NCBI GenBank assembly: GCA_958442925.1
Contig: CAUCIO010000063.1
Span: 1-11,464, forward strand
DNA: 11,464 bases
Direction: 5' to 3'
Origin: an uncultured Clostridium sp.
GTDB lineage: Bacteria; Bacillota; Clostridia; Lachnospirales; Lachnospiraceae
Shown here: positions 1 to 6,086 of the stretch, in pieces
Numbering within the stretch: the first letter of the stretch is position 1
How the letters are laid out: each line of letters starts with the position of its first letter
Notes under the pieces: generated by a model
What the model saw: the letters and a program-made list of their open reading frames with translations, nothing else
Database searches by the model: none
What the model was told of the DNA's origin: nothing
Program-made: the position numbers and the translations under genes

Positions 1-59
1 TGGTTACTAGTGATTATACCTTATTTTTGTAAAAAAAGAAACAAAATTTTATTTTTCAC

Positions 60-88
60 TTGCAAATTTGCCTGCTTTCTGCTATCAT
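60..88 (+). promoter_or_regulatory. Probable sigma-A promoter of rpmB
   Basis: A -35 hexamer TTGCAA (60-65) and a -10 hexamer TATCAT (83-88) are separated by exactly 17 bases, so transcription should begin near position 95. This leaves a leader of about 49 bases before rpmB. Both hexamers deviate only modestly from TTGACA/TATAAT. The DNA upstream (1-59) is very A/T-rich, as expected of an UP-like region. Inferred from sequence only. Confidence 0.7.
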
Positions 89-99
89 ACAGTTGTTAT

Positions 100-118
100 G
101 GATTTTTACGCAAAATCC
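100..118 (+). other. Small hairpin in the rpmB leader
   Basis: GGATTTT (100-106) pairs perfectly with AAAATCC (112-118) around a 5-base loop, inside the predicted leader and 12 bases upstream of the ribosome binding site AGGAGGT (131-137). It is followed by no T-run, so it is not a terminator. A role in messenger stability or L28 control is possible but only inferred. Confidence 0.4.
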
Positions 119-143
119 GATGAACGGTAGAGGAGGTGCAACC

Positions 144-329
144 ATGGCTAAATGTGCAATCTGTGAAAAAGCTGCTCACTTTGGTAATGCAGTAAGTCAT
201 TCCCATAGAAGATCTAACAAAATGTGGAAAGCTAATGTTAAGTCTGTTAAAGTTAAAGTAAACGGCGGAGCTCAGAAGATGTATGTATGTACTTCTTGCT
301 TAAGATCCGGTTTAGTTGAGAGAGCATAA
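144..329 (+). CDS. rpmB: Large ribosomal subunit protein bL28, zinc-binding form
   Basis: This 61-residue protein is bL28, a structural protein of the 50S ribosomal subunit. It starts MAKCAICEKA and carries two zinc-ribbon pairs, C4xxC7 and C49xxC52, so it is the zinc-containing (C+) version rather than the zinc-independent paralogue. The basic core HSHRRSNKMWKANV (residues 19-32) is typical of the family. The open frame extends upstream to position 60, but ATG 144 is chosen because AGGAGGT (131-137) lies six bases before it and the family begins MAK. The gene appears monocistronic, with its own promoter at 60-88 and a hairpin terminator from 351. It converges on a small minus-strand gene. 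Identification is firm. Confidence 0.97.
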   Translation: MAKCAICEKAAHFGNAVSHSHRRSNKMWKANVKSVKVKVNGGAQKMYVCTSCLRSGLVERA

Positions 330-350
330 TTATCGTGCGGTTCAGCGTGT

Positions 351-397
351 AAAAGAGGAGATAAAATCAGAACTGATTTTGTCTCCTCTTTTCTATT
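351..397 (+). terminator. Long hairpin terminator between convergent rpmB and small gene
   Basis: Positions 351-370 pair with 373-392 along nearly 20 bp, with one U-G wobble and a tight GAAC loop. The arms begin and end in AAAAGAGG / CCTCTTTT, so a U-rich 3' end forms on either strand. It follows rpmB by 21 bases and lies 17 bases past the stop of the minus-strand gene at 410-547. A bidirectional intrinsic terminator is the natural reading. Confidence 0.85.
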
Positions 398-409
398 CTT
401 CAAATATTC

Positions 410-547
410 TCAGCTGCAGAACAGATTGTAACCGACGATCAAAAATACGGCCGAAATACATACACAAGAAAAACTCTTAGGAAAAATTAGAATAAACGTC
501 ATTCCGGCCCCCGCCGAAAACAGCATTAAACCAAATACGCGTTTCAT
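410..547 (-). CDS. Small hydrophobic membrane protein, 45 residues, function unknown
   Basis: A short minus-strand frame encodes 45 residues starting MKRVFGLMLF and ending VGYNLFCS. AGGGAGG (555-561) sits seven bases before the ATG, as good a ribosome binding site as any in the window. Two hydrophobic stretches, about residues 5-22 and 28-40, are separated by a short PKSF turn. This suggests a two-pass or hairpin membrane peptide with a positively charged N-terminus (K2, R3). Three cysteines (28, 30, 44) lie in or next to the second segment. From memory, similar MKR...GYNLFC peptides occur in Lachnospiraceae as unnamed hypothetical proteins, but this could not be checked. The gene lies between the AGCS terminator (580-617) and the rpmB terminator. 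No separate promoter is obvious, so expression may depend on read-through. Confidence 0.7.
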   Translation of the reverse strand: MKRVFGLMLFSAGAGMTFILIFPKSFSCVCISAVFLIVGYNLFCS

Positions 548-572
548 GCGAAGTCCTCCCTAAACGGAATCT

Positions 573-622
573 GTAAAAGCCAGACGCCTGTATACTACAT
601 AGTATGCAGGCGTCTGGTTTTC
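573..622 (-). terminator. Hairpin terminator downstream of the AGCS symporter gene
   Basis: CCAGACGCCTG (580-590) pairs perfectly with CAGGCGTCTGG (607-617). The stem continues with ATACT (592-596) / AGTAT (601-605) around an ACAT loop. On the minus strand the stem is followed by CTTTTAC, and on the plus strand by GTTTTC, so it could work both ways. It lies 32 bases after the symporter stop codon and 33 bases before the start of the small membrane protein gene. Confidence 0.85.
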
Positions 623-648
623 ATTCTCTTCCTAATATATTATTTTCT

Positions 649-2091
649 TTATTCTTCCGGATGATTAGGACGGAAGTTTTCCTTATAATCCCTGTATGTC
701 TTCTTAACAACTCCTGTTAATGCAAACAGAGCGATTACATTCGGAACTACCATCAGAGAGTTAAAGCAGTCGGACATGTTCCAGATGGTAGAAACCTTCA
801 TTAAGGAACCGATAATAATGAATACACATACTAACAGAATGTACGGCTTCACTGCCTTCTCGCCAAAGAGGTATTTTACATTGGTCTCGCCGAAGAAATA
901 CCATCCAAGAATTGTAGAGAAAGCGAAAAACAGCATACAAACCGCAATAAAGATAGAGCCAAAAGAACCAAATGCAGAGTTAAACGCTGTCTGTGTCAGA
1001 GCGATTCCCTCTAAGAGCTTGCCGTCTACATAGGCTGCAGAACCTGGTTCAAGCATCTTTGTTCCGATGATAACGAAAGCTGTCATGTTTAATACCAGCA
1101 TAGTATCGATAAATACAGATACGATAGCTACCTGGCCCTGCTGACACGGATGGTCGACAATCGCCTGAGCATGAGCGTTCGGTGTAGAACCCATACCTGC
1201 CTCATTGGAAAACAGACCTCTGGCAACGCCCTTCTTCACAGCCTCTTTCATAGCGACACCAAATGCGCCGCCGCATACAGCCTGAGGTGTAAATGCTCCG
1301 CGGATAATAGCAGAAAACATATAGGGCACGTTTTCAATGTTCATGATAACGATAATCATTCCGCCTAACAGATAGAGGCAGGCCATAATCGGAACCAGCT
1401 TTTCTGTAATAGTAGCAATTCTGGAGATACCGCCTCCGAAAATCAGCCATGCAACAATTGCAAGAATAATTCCCACAACAATCTTGTCATAGGAAATCTG
1501 CTGTCCCATGAGCGTGAAGCTTCCTACATTAGAGAAAAATGCTGTGTGGAATGCGTCTGTAATGGAATTAGCCTGAACTGCATTTCCAAACAATCCCAGA
1601 GCCAGAGTAATCAGAATAGCAAAAGCTCCTGCCAGAACCTTTCCAAAAGTTCCCTTAAAAGCTGCGCGGATATAATAAACAGGTCCTCCTGTTATTTTGC
1701 CATCCGCTCCCTTAGTCCGGTATACCTGAGCCAGAGTTGCCTCACAGAAAATAGTAGCCATGCCCAAAAGAGCTGATATCCACATCCAGAAAATTGCTCC
1801 AGGGCCGCCAGCTGCAATCGCTGTAGCCGCACCAGCCAGGTTTCCTGTACCTACCTGAGCTGCAATCGCTGTGGTAAGAGCCTGGAATGAAGAAATTCCG
1901 TCTTCCTTTCCTGTGCTCTTCTTTTTAAACAATCCTCCAAATACTCTGCGCCATCCATTTCCAAATTCCCGAAACTGTACAAATCCCGTCTGAATGGTAA
2001 ACCAGATACCGCCTCCCAGCAAAGCTGCCAGAAGAACATAACCAGTCAGTACATTGTTTGTGTCCAGAAGAATCTTGTTGAATAAATCCAT
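649..2091 (-). CDS. AGCS-family sodium:alanine/glycine symporter
   Basis: This 480-residue integral membrane protein belongs to the alanine-or-glycine:cation symporter family (AGCS, TC 2.A.25; AlsT/AgcS-like). The family imports alanine and/or glycine with sodium across the cytoplasmic membrane. Roughly eleven hydrophobic segments are visible. Family hallmarks include GTGNLAGAATAIA (81-93), GGPGAIFWMWISALLGM (95-111), GNAVQANS (169-176) and LFSNEAGMGSTPNAHAQA (293-310). Length matches the usual 450-500 residues. The start is supported by the G-rich site GGGGGAAGG a few bases upstream. It is probably monocistronic, with a promoter at 2196-2224, a structured leader, and a terminator at 580-617. 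Which amino acid is preferred cannot be read from sequence. Family assignment is firm; the exact substrate is not. Confidence 0.95.
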   Translation of the reverse strand: MDLFNKILLDTNNVLTGYVLLAALLGGGIWFTIQTGFVQFREFGNGWRRVFGGLFKKKSTGKEDGISSFQALTTAIAAQVGTGNLAGAATAIAAGGPGAIFWMWISALLGMATIFCEATLAQVYRTKGADGKITGGPVYYIRAAFKGTFGKVLAGAFAILITLALGLFGNAVQANSITDAFHTAFFSNVGSFTLMGQQISYDKIVVGIILAIVAWLIFGGGISRIATITEKLVPIMACLYLLGGMIIVIMNIENVPYMFSAIIRGAFTPQAVCGGAFGVAMKEAVKKGVARGLFSNEAGMGSTPNAHAQAIVDHPCQQGQVAIVSVFIDTMLVLNMTAFVIIGTKMLEPGSAAYVDGKLLEGIALTQTAFNSAFGSFGSIFIAVCMLFFAFSTILGWYFFGETNVKYLFGEKAVKPYILLVCVFIIIGSLMKVSTIWNMSDCFNSLMVVPNVIALFALTGVVKKTYRDYKENFRPNHPEE

Positions 2092-2122
2092 ACGCTACCT
2101 TCCCCCTTCGTGGTATTAGTCG

Positions 2123-2188
2123 AATTGATTTTCAGGCCTTCACGGACTGCTCTTACTGCTCTCAGCCAATCAAGCGTCTCTATCAATT
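2123..2188 (-). promoter_or_regulatory. Structured 5' leader of the AGCS gene, possible cis-regulatory RNA
   Basis: The predicted transcript starts near 2189. Its first bases (AATTGAT, 2188-2182 read on the minus strand) pair perfectly with ATCAATT (2129-2123), closing a 52-base interior. The interior can form smaller stems such as GGCUG/CAGUC. A second segment, TTGATT, can compete for the same 3' strand by pairing with AATCAA, giving two mutually exclusive folds. No T-run follows, so control by termination is unlikely. I do not recognise it as the glycine riboswitch, because the conserved aptamer core is absent. Function is inference. Confidence 0.35.
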
Positions 2189-2195
2189 TGTGATT

Positions 2196-2224
2196 ATTAT
2201 ATCATACTTCCCAGATAATGTCTT
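2196..2224 (-). promoter_or_regulatory. Sigma-A promoter of the AGCS symporter gene
   Basis: Read on the minus strand, a perfect -10 hexamer TATAAT (2201-2196) lies 17 bases from a -35 AAGACA (2224-2219), which matches four of six consensus bases. The predicted start near 2189 coincides with the first base of the leader stem, supporting both calls. It leaves an untranslated leader of about 98 bases. Confidence 0.75.
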
Positions 2225-2514
2225 GTATTTTTTGTAAAACATTCCATTTATTTTTACTTTTCTCTTCTTTTTTTGGATATTTTATATAATCTTCTAGTCT
2301 TTTTACAAGACAGCTCATCAGTTCTGTTAAATTGCTGAAAAATATTCTCATTATCCTATTTTCCATTCTGTTTTCTAAATTTTTGGAATGTTATATGCTT
2401 GAACAAGCAAGTTTTTCTCCAAATATTCCTCCTTCCCCACTGGCTGTTTCTCTTTTTTTTCAATTTTTCTCTGTTTTCGCTGATATCTCCCTATCTGCTG
2501 CCGACAAATTTTAT
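2225..2514. other. Intergenic stretch with no recognised gene
   Basis: About 290 bases lie between the AGCS promoter and the terminator of the ytfJ operon. The plus strand is strongly T- and pyrimidine-rich. Open frames here lack a credible ribosome binding site: the one opening at TTG 2332 runs antisense into ytfJ and looks like composition artefact. A minor dyad GCTTGAACAAGC (2398-2409 region) is too short to interpret. No tRNA-like or other RNA-gene pattern was seen. Confidence 0.5.
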
Positions 2515-2515
2515 G

Positions 2516-2545
2516 ATAAAAAAATAACAGGAGTCTTCACTCCTG
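2516..2545 (-). terminator. Terminator at the end of the rimO...ytfJ gene run
   Basis: On the minus strand CAGGAGT (2534-2528 complement side) pairs with ACTCCTG around a four-base loop, a 7-bp stem spanning 2528-2545. It is followed by TTATTTTTTTAT (down to 2516). It begins 20 bases past the ytfJ stop codon. The hairpin is short but has a good U-tract, so intrinsic termination of the upstream gene cluster is likely. Confidence 0.8.
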
Positions 2546-2565
2546 CTATCCCTCTATTTCTGTTT

Positions 2566-3006
2566 TCACTGCTCCTTCTGTTCTGTCTCCGGCGCTTCTG
2601 CTTTCTTCTTTTCATTGAAGTTTTCCGCCATGTCTTCTGCTGTCTTTACTGCCTCCGGGGATGGCGTATGGCTGATACCGCCGGCAAAACGGTTTACGAA
2701 GTCAGGAACCATATCGATGATTTTCGTCACAGCATCCTGATGCTTCACATTGACCAGCTTCGTTACTCCATTCTGGATAATGAGCACAGCGCTTGGGCTG
2801 ATTTTTGCGCTCATCCCTCCGGCTCCATTATTTTTTGACGGCTGGCTGAAAGCCCCTGCCGCCATACCGCAGGATACGTCCACCAGAGGCAGAATAATCG
2901 CATCATCGATTTTAACTGCCTCACCTACTACTGTCTTCGTAGTCACAAAGCTGTCCATACCTTTAAACAGCGCCTCCACAGTGGATGAAAACTGATTATC
3001 TGCCAT
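2566..3006 (-). CDS. ytfJ: GerW-family sporulation protein YtfJ
   Basis: This 146-residue protein belongs to the GerW/YtfJ family (Spore_YtfJ). Family members in Bacillus are made in the forespore and affect spore germination. Visible family features are the N-terminal helical segment VEALFKGMDSFV (10-21), VVGEAVKIDDAIILPLVDVSCGMAAGAF in pieces between 26 and 53, a Gly-rich linker (61-64), and SAKISPSAVLIIQNG (66-80). The C-terminal tail from about 118 is Lys/Glu-rich and probably disordered. It follows the DUF2953 gene with a 3-base gap, and its ribosome binding site lies inside the end of that gene. The same pairing (ytfI-ytfJ) occurs in Bacillus. Its presence indicates a spore-forming organism. 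The molecular function is not settled in the family. Confidence 0.93.
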   Translation of the reverse strand: MADNQFSSTVEALFKGMDSFVTTKTVVGEAVKIDDAIILPLVDVSCGMAAGAFSQPSKNNGAGGMSAKISPSAVLIIQNGVTKLVNVKHQDAVTKIIDMVPDFVNRFAGGISHTPSPEAVKTAEDMAENFNEKKKAEAPETEQKEQ

Positions 3007-3009
3007 CCT

Positions 3010-3921
3010 CTATACTCCTCCTTCTCTCAAAAACCTCTTCATCAGAGTTCTGAAATTTCTGTCCCCCAAAACCCGCAGCCCAGATACCGCAAAAGTACCA
3101 AAGCGAAGTTTCCCCTTAACAGAAACATCTCCTTCCAGCACATTTTCATCGAATACTGCCGTTGTCTCAAGGGTGCGTCCATAACAGGGATAAAAAACTG
3201 CCAACACTGTCAAAATCTGTCCCATCAGGTAAGGATCCTCCACTCCAAAAGAAACGGATCCTCTTATCTCTGGAAACAGTTTTCTGAAAATCCGCTTTCC
3301 CTCGCTGATTAACAGATGAAACGTCTTCTTATTGTTTTCATCTGACAGCAGAGAAGACAGACTGTCTTTTTGCTGTTTTAGTTTAAGAATATTTTTCCTG
3401 AACTGCCGGACAGCCAGGAGCAAGCGTTTTTTTATCTGATCTGTTTTATCCCCAATCCGTGTAAACAACCCTTTCCGCTGCTCTTTTTCTTCTTTTAAAG
3501 TTTCAGGCTTAAATTCTTTTATCTCCTGTTCTTCCTCGCCTTCTTCGGTTTCCCCCTCGTTTTCCCTGGGATTTGGGAATTCGGTAGGACCAGGAAATAC
3601 CGCCTCTTCCGCTGATTCTCCGTTCCTGTCTTCCATGGCCGTCACCAGTTCTGCATCTTCCGCTTTCTCCTGAAAGGGATGAAACCACAGAATGCGAAGT
3701 TCTGTCTTCCCCCCCTCTTCTCCATAGGCAAAAGAGCCGGAAATCAAGTGAAACAGCCATGAAATCCTTCCATGAACTGAAAATTTTTCATGCAGAGATA
3801 TCTCTCCCTGATACCTGACAGGCGCCAGGAGAACAGATAAAAGAACTATCAGAATCACCGCCAACGCTGCCGCTATAAGAAGCAGAATTAATTTCAGAAT
3901 AAAAAATATAATATGGAGCAT
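3010..3921 (-). CDS. ytfI: DUF2953 membrane-anchored protein, YtfI-like
   Basis: This 303-residue protein has one long N-terminal hydrophobic segment (about residues 4-33), probably a signal anchor. A beta-rich stretch follows (34-82), then an acidic low-complexity linker very rich in Glu (about 84-150), a basic amphipathic helical region (150-215), and a C-terminal domain with the DUF2953 signature region FGVEDPYLMGQILTV (225-239). DUF2953 proteins are regularly encoded next to YtfJ and are presumed to act in sporulation; their biochemistry is unknown. The start is ATG 3921, preceded by AGGTGGG partly inside the previous stop region. The acidic linker looks like an insertion relative to what I recall of Bacillus YtfI, but this was not aligned. 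Confidence 0.88.
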   Translation of the reverse strand: MLHIIFFILKLILLLIAAALAVILIVLLSVLLAPVRYQGEISLHEKFSVHGRISWLFHLISGSFAYGEEGGKTELRILWFHPFQEKAEDAELVTAMEDRNGESAEEAVFPGPTEFPNPRENEGETEEGEEEQEIKEFKPETLKEEKEQRKGLFTRIGDKTDQIKKRLLLAVRQFRKNILKLKQQKDSLSSLLSDENNKKTFHLLISEGKRIFRKLFPEIRGSVSFGVEDPYLMGQILTVLAVFYPCYGRTLETTAVFDENVLEGDVSVKGKLRFGTFAVSGLRVLGDRNFRTLMKRFLREGGV

Positions 3922-3929
3922 CTTCCCAC

Positions 3930-4247
3930 CTACTGTGTGTTTTTTTCCAGATACTGCCTTACCTGAAAGCCCCCTGTCTTTCGGTACACCTGGCTGACAA
4001 TCTTTCCTGCCAGCTCACAGGCCTCCTCATGGCCAACTGCAATTCCTACAACGAGGAGATCCTCCGCTTCCCTCCAGGGCCTTCTGAACTCGCGGCAGCT
4101 GTATATGTCAAGAAGATTATTGCCCCCTGAGGCCAAAGTTATAACATAGATATCCGGCTGAACGCTTCGTTTCCTTAAACCCTGTAGGATCTGGAACCTT
4201 TTGCCGGCCGCCTGTTCTCCCATGTATAAATGCTGGTAAAACCTCAT
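3930..4247 (-). CDS. Conserved hypothetical protein, 105 residues
   Basis: I do not recognise a named family for this 105-residue protein. It begins MRFYQHLYMGEQAAGKR, has no signal peptide or membrane segment, and has an alternating hydrophobic/polar pattern that suggests a small soluble alpha/beta fold: PDIYVITLASGGNNLLDIYS (31-50), then EDLLVVGIAVGHEEACELAGKIVSQVY (61-87). AGGAG lies about seven bases before the ATG. It ends 8 bases before the YtfI-like gene, whose ribosome binding site overlaps its end, so the two are probably translationally linked. It starts 49 bases after cinA. From memory, similar proteins sit beside ytfI/ytfJ in other Lachnospiraceae, which would suggest a link to sporulation or envelope work. 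That is inference. Confidence 0.82.
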   Translation of the reverse strand: MRFYQHLYMGEQAAGKRFQILQGLRKRSVQPDIYVITLASGGNNLLDIYSCREFRRPWREAEDLLVVGIAVGHEEACELAGKIVSQVYRKTGGFQVRQYLEKNTQ

Positions 4248-4296
4248 AGTTTTCTCCTAAGACGATACTCTTCCTCTGCCAAACTCTGCACACTTC

Positions 4297-5541
4297 CTAT
4301 GCAAACTCTAAAATGGATCTTCTCAGCACGTCAAGAGCCTGAACGACAGAACGCTCTCTGATTTTTTGTCTGTCTCCCTTAAAGCGGAACTCTTCTACAT
4401 GAACCTTGTCATTCATATAGCATGCAATGTAGACCAGTCCTACAGGCTTCTCCGGTGTCGCTCCATCCGGGCCTGCCAGGCCTGTAATGGCTACGCAGAT
4501 ATCTGCATCTGTGGCAAACACGCCTCCCTTAGCCATCTCCTTGGCTGTCTGAGCGCTGACTGCACCATATTTTTTCAGAGTGCTTTTGCTCACATCTAAA
4601 AGCTTTCTCTTCGCTTTATTGGAGTAGGTGACAAAGCCTTCCCTGAACACCTCCGACACGCCGGGTACGCCTACCAGGGTTCCCGCCAGAAGGCCGCCTG
4701 TACAGGACTCTGCTGTAGTCACTGTCAGCTCATGCTTCTTTAAAAGCTTCACCACCACATCTGTCAGCGTCTCCTTCTCATCTGTAGTATACACAGCCTC
4801 TCCGAACCGCTTTTTAATCTCCTTTACCATAGGTTTTAAAAGCTTTCTGGCTTCCTCCTCTGAGGCAGCTCTTGCTGTTACCCGAAGATGAACTTCTCCC
4901 TGCTTGGCGTAGGTAGCCAAAGTGGGGTTTGTCTGCTTTTCAATGAGATCCAGAACCATCTCTTCCACCTTGCTCTCCCCAAAACCGCAGATTTTCACCA
5001 TCTGAGACAGAATGATCTCTTCATTTTTCTTCTGAAGGTACGGGCAAATCTGATTTTCCATCATGGGATACAGCTCGTTGGGCGGTCCTGGAACAAGAAT
5101 CACAGTCTTCCCATTTTTCTCCACTACCAGACCGGGCGCTGTACCGTTTCCATTGTCAAACACAACGGCTCCCTCTGGAATCACAGCCTGTTTCCAGTTG
5201 CTGTCTGGCAGTTCTTCCTTCTTTCTCTCTTTGTAATACTCTTTTAAGCGGTCTTCTGTATGCTGATCCTTGACAAGGGAAAGCCCCATCACCTTGGCGC
5301 AGGTCTCCTTAGTCAAATCGTCCTCCGTAGGCCCCAGGCCTCCGTTTAAAATCACAATATCCGAACGGTTCAGAGCAGTCCTGATCACTTCCGCCAGGCG
5401 CTCCTCGTTATCTCCTACTGTAGTCTGATAATAGACGTTCAGTCCCAGCATAGCACATTTTTCAGATAAATATCTGGCATTGGTATTTACAATGTTTCCC
5501 AGCAGCAGTTCTGTTCCCACAGATATCAGTTCCACAACCAT
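4297..5541 (-). CDS. cinA: CinA: competence/damage-inducible protein A, NMN deamidase
   Basis: This 414-residue two-domain protein matches full-length CinA. Residues 1-170 form the MoCF_biosynth-like domain, with ISVGTELLLGNIVNTN (6-21) and GGLGPTEDDLTKET (67-80), associated with nucleotide pyrophosphatase activity in the family. Residues 255-414 form the PncC-type nicotinamide-mononucleotide amidohydrolase domain, with TAESCTGG (276-283), VTYSNKAK (304-311) and AITGLAGPDGATPEKPVG (351-368). The family recycles NMN to NaMN in pyridine nucleotide salvage. The gene follows pgsA with a 2-base gap, and its AAGGGAG site lies within the pgsA end, so the two are co-transcribed. In many Firmicutes recA follows cinA; here it does not. 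Confidence 0.96.
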   Translation of the reverse strand: MVVELISVGTELLLGNIVNTNARYLSEKCAMLGLNVYYQTTVGDNEERLAEVIRTALNRSDIVILNGGLGPTEDDLTKETCAKVMGLSLVKDQHTEDRLKEYYKERKKEELPDSNWKQAVIPEGAVVFDNGNGTAPGLVVEKNGKTVILVPGPPNELYPMMENQICPYLQKKNEEIILSQMVKICGFGESKVEEMVLDLIEKQTNPTLATYAKQGEVHLRVTARAASEEEARKLLKPMVKEIKKRFGEAVYTTDEKETLTDVVVKLLKKHELTVTTAESCTGGLLAGTLVGVPGVSEVFREGFVTYSNKAKRKLLDVSKSTLKKYGAVSAQTAKEMAKGGVFATDADICVAITGLAGPDGATPEKPVGLVYIACYMNDKVHVEEFRFKGDRQKIRERSVVQALDVLRRSILEFA

Positions 5542-5543
5542 GT

Positions 5544-6086
5544 TTAAATGCTCCCTTCTGTCAGAACCTTATGGTTCTTTACAATGTAATCAACCAGAGA
5601 AATGATAGTCAGAGCCAAAGCGATCCAGACACAGAGATTTGTCAGCAGCACAAGGCTCGGAATATCGAGAATCAGAAGCACCACTGCAATCATCTGGAAG
5701 GTTGTCTTAAATTTTCCCCAGTAGCTGGCCGCGATTACCACGCCGTTGTCGGAGGCTACCAGACGGAAACCGCTGATAATAAATTCCCGGCTGATGATAA
5801 TTAATACCATCCAGGCCGGAAGTGCTCCCAGCTCAATCAGGCAGATCAGGGCTGAACACACTAAAAGCTTATCTGCCAGCGGATCCATAAATTTACCAAA
5901 ATTAGTCACTAAGTTATATTTTCTGGCAATCTTTCCATCCAGCAGATCCGTCAGGCTGGCTATGATAAACAGAGCCAGGGCAATCAGGCGGAAGGTTCTG
6001 TTCTCTCCTCCCTGCCACATCAGAAAAAACACAAAAAACGGAATCATAATAACACGCAGTACTGTAAGTTTATTTGGCAGATTCAT
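5544..6086 (-). CDS. pgsA: CDP-diacylglycerol--glycerol-3-phosphate 3-phosphatidyltransferase
   Basis: PgsA condenses CDP-diacylglycerol with sn-glycerol-3-phosphate to give phosphatidylglycerol phosphate, the committed step to phosphatidylglycerol and cardiolipin, in the cytoplasmic membrane. The 180-residue protein has the complete CDP-alcohol phosphotransferase signature: D47, D50-G51-xx-A54-R55, G64, D68 and D72. It begins MNLPNKLTVLRV, the usual PgsA N-terminus, and has about five to six hydrophobic segments. The start lies inside the rimO 3' end (17-base overlap), with AGGAG nine bases upstream, implying translational coupling. All key aspartates are present, so it should be active. Confidence 0.96.
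   Translation of the reverse strand: MNLPNKLTVLRVIMIPFFVFFLMWQGGENRTFRLIALALFIIASLTDLLDGKIARKYNLVTNFGKFMDPLADKLLVCSALICLIELGALPAWMVLIIISREFIISGFRLVASDNGVVIAASYWGKFKTTFQMIAVVLLILDIPSLVLLTNLCVWIALALTIISLVDYIVKNHKVLTEGSI

Noticed and set aside
60..143. N-terminal extension of L28
   Set aside because: The extension spans the predicted promoter and leader, and the strong ribosome binding site serves ATG 144.
2092..2188. Glycine riboswitch upstream of the AGCS symporter
   Set aside because: The conserved aptamer blocks were not found; only a leader stem and alternative pairings are visible.
2105..2188. Short resemblances of the AGCS leader (minus strand GATAG, GACTAATA, CGAAGG) to the 3' end of 23S rRNA
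   Set aside because: The matching blocks are very short and the intervening sequence and pairings do not follow the rRNA; chance similarity is likelier.
2332..2838. 168-residue open frame on the plus strand with many hydrophobic residues
   Set aside because: It opens at TTG without a ribosome binding site, arises from T/C-rich DNA, and its second half is antisense to ytfJ, whose identity is firm.
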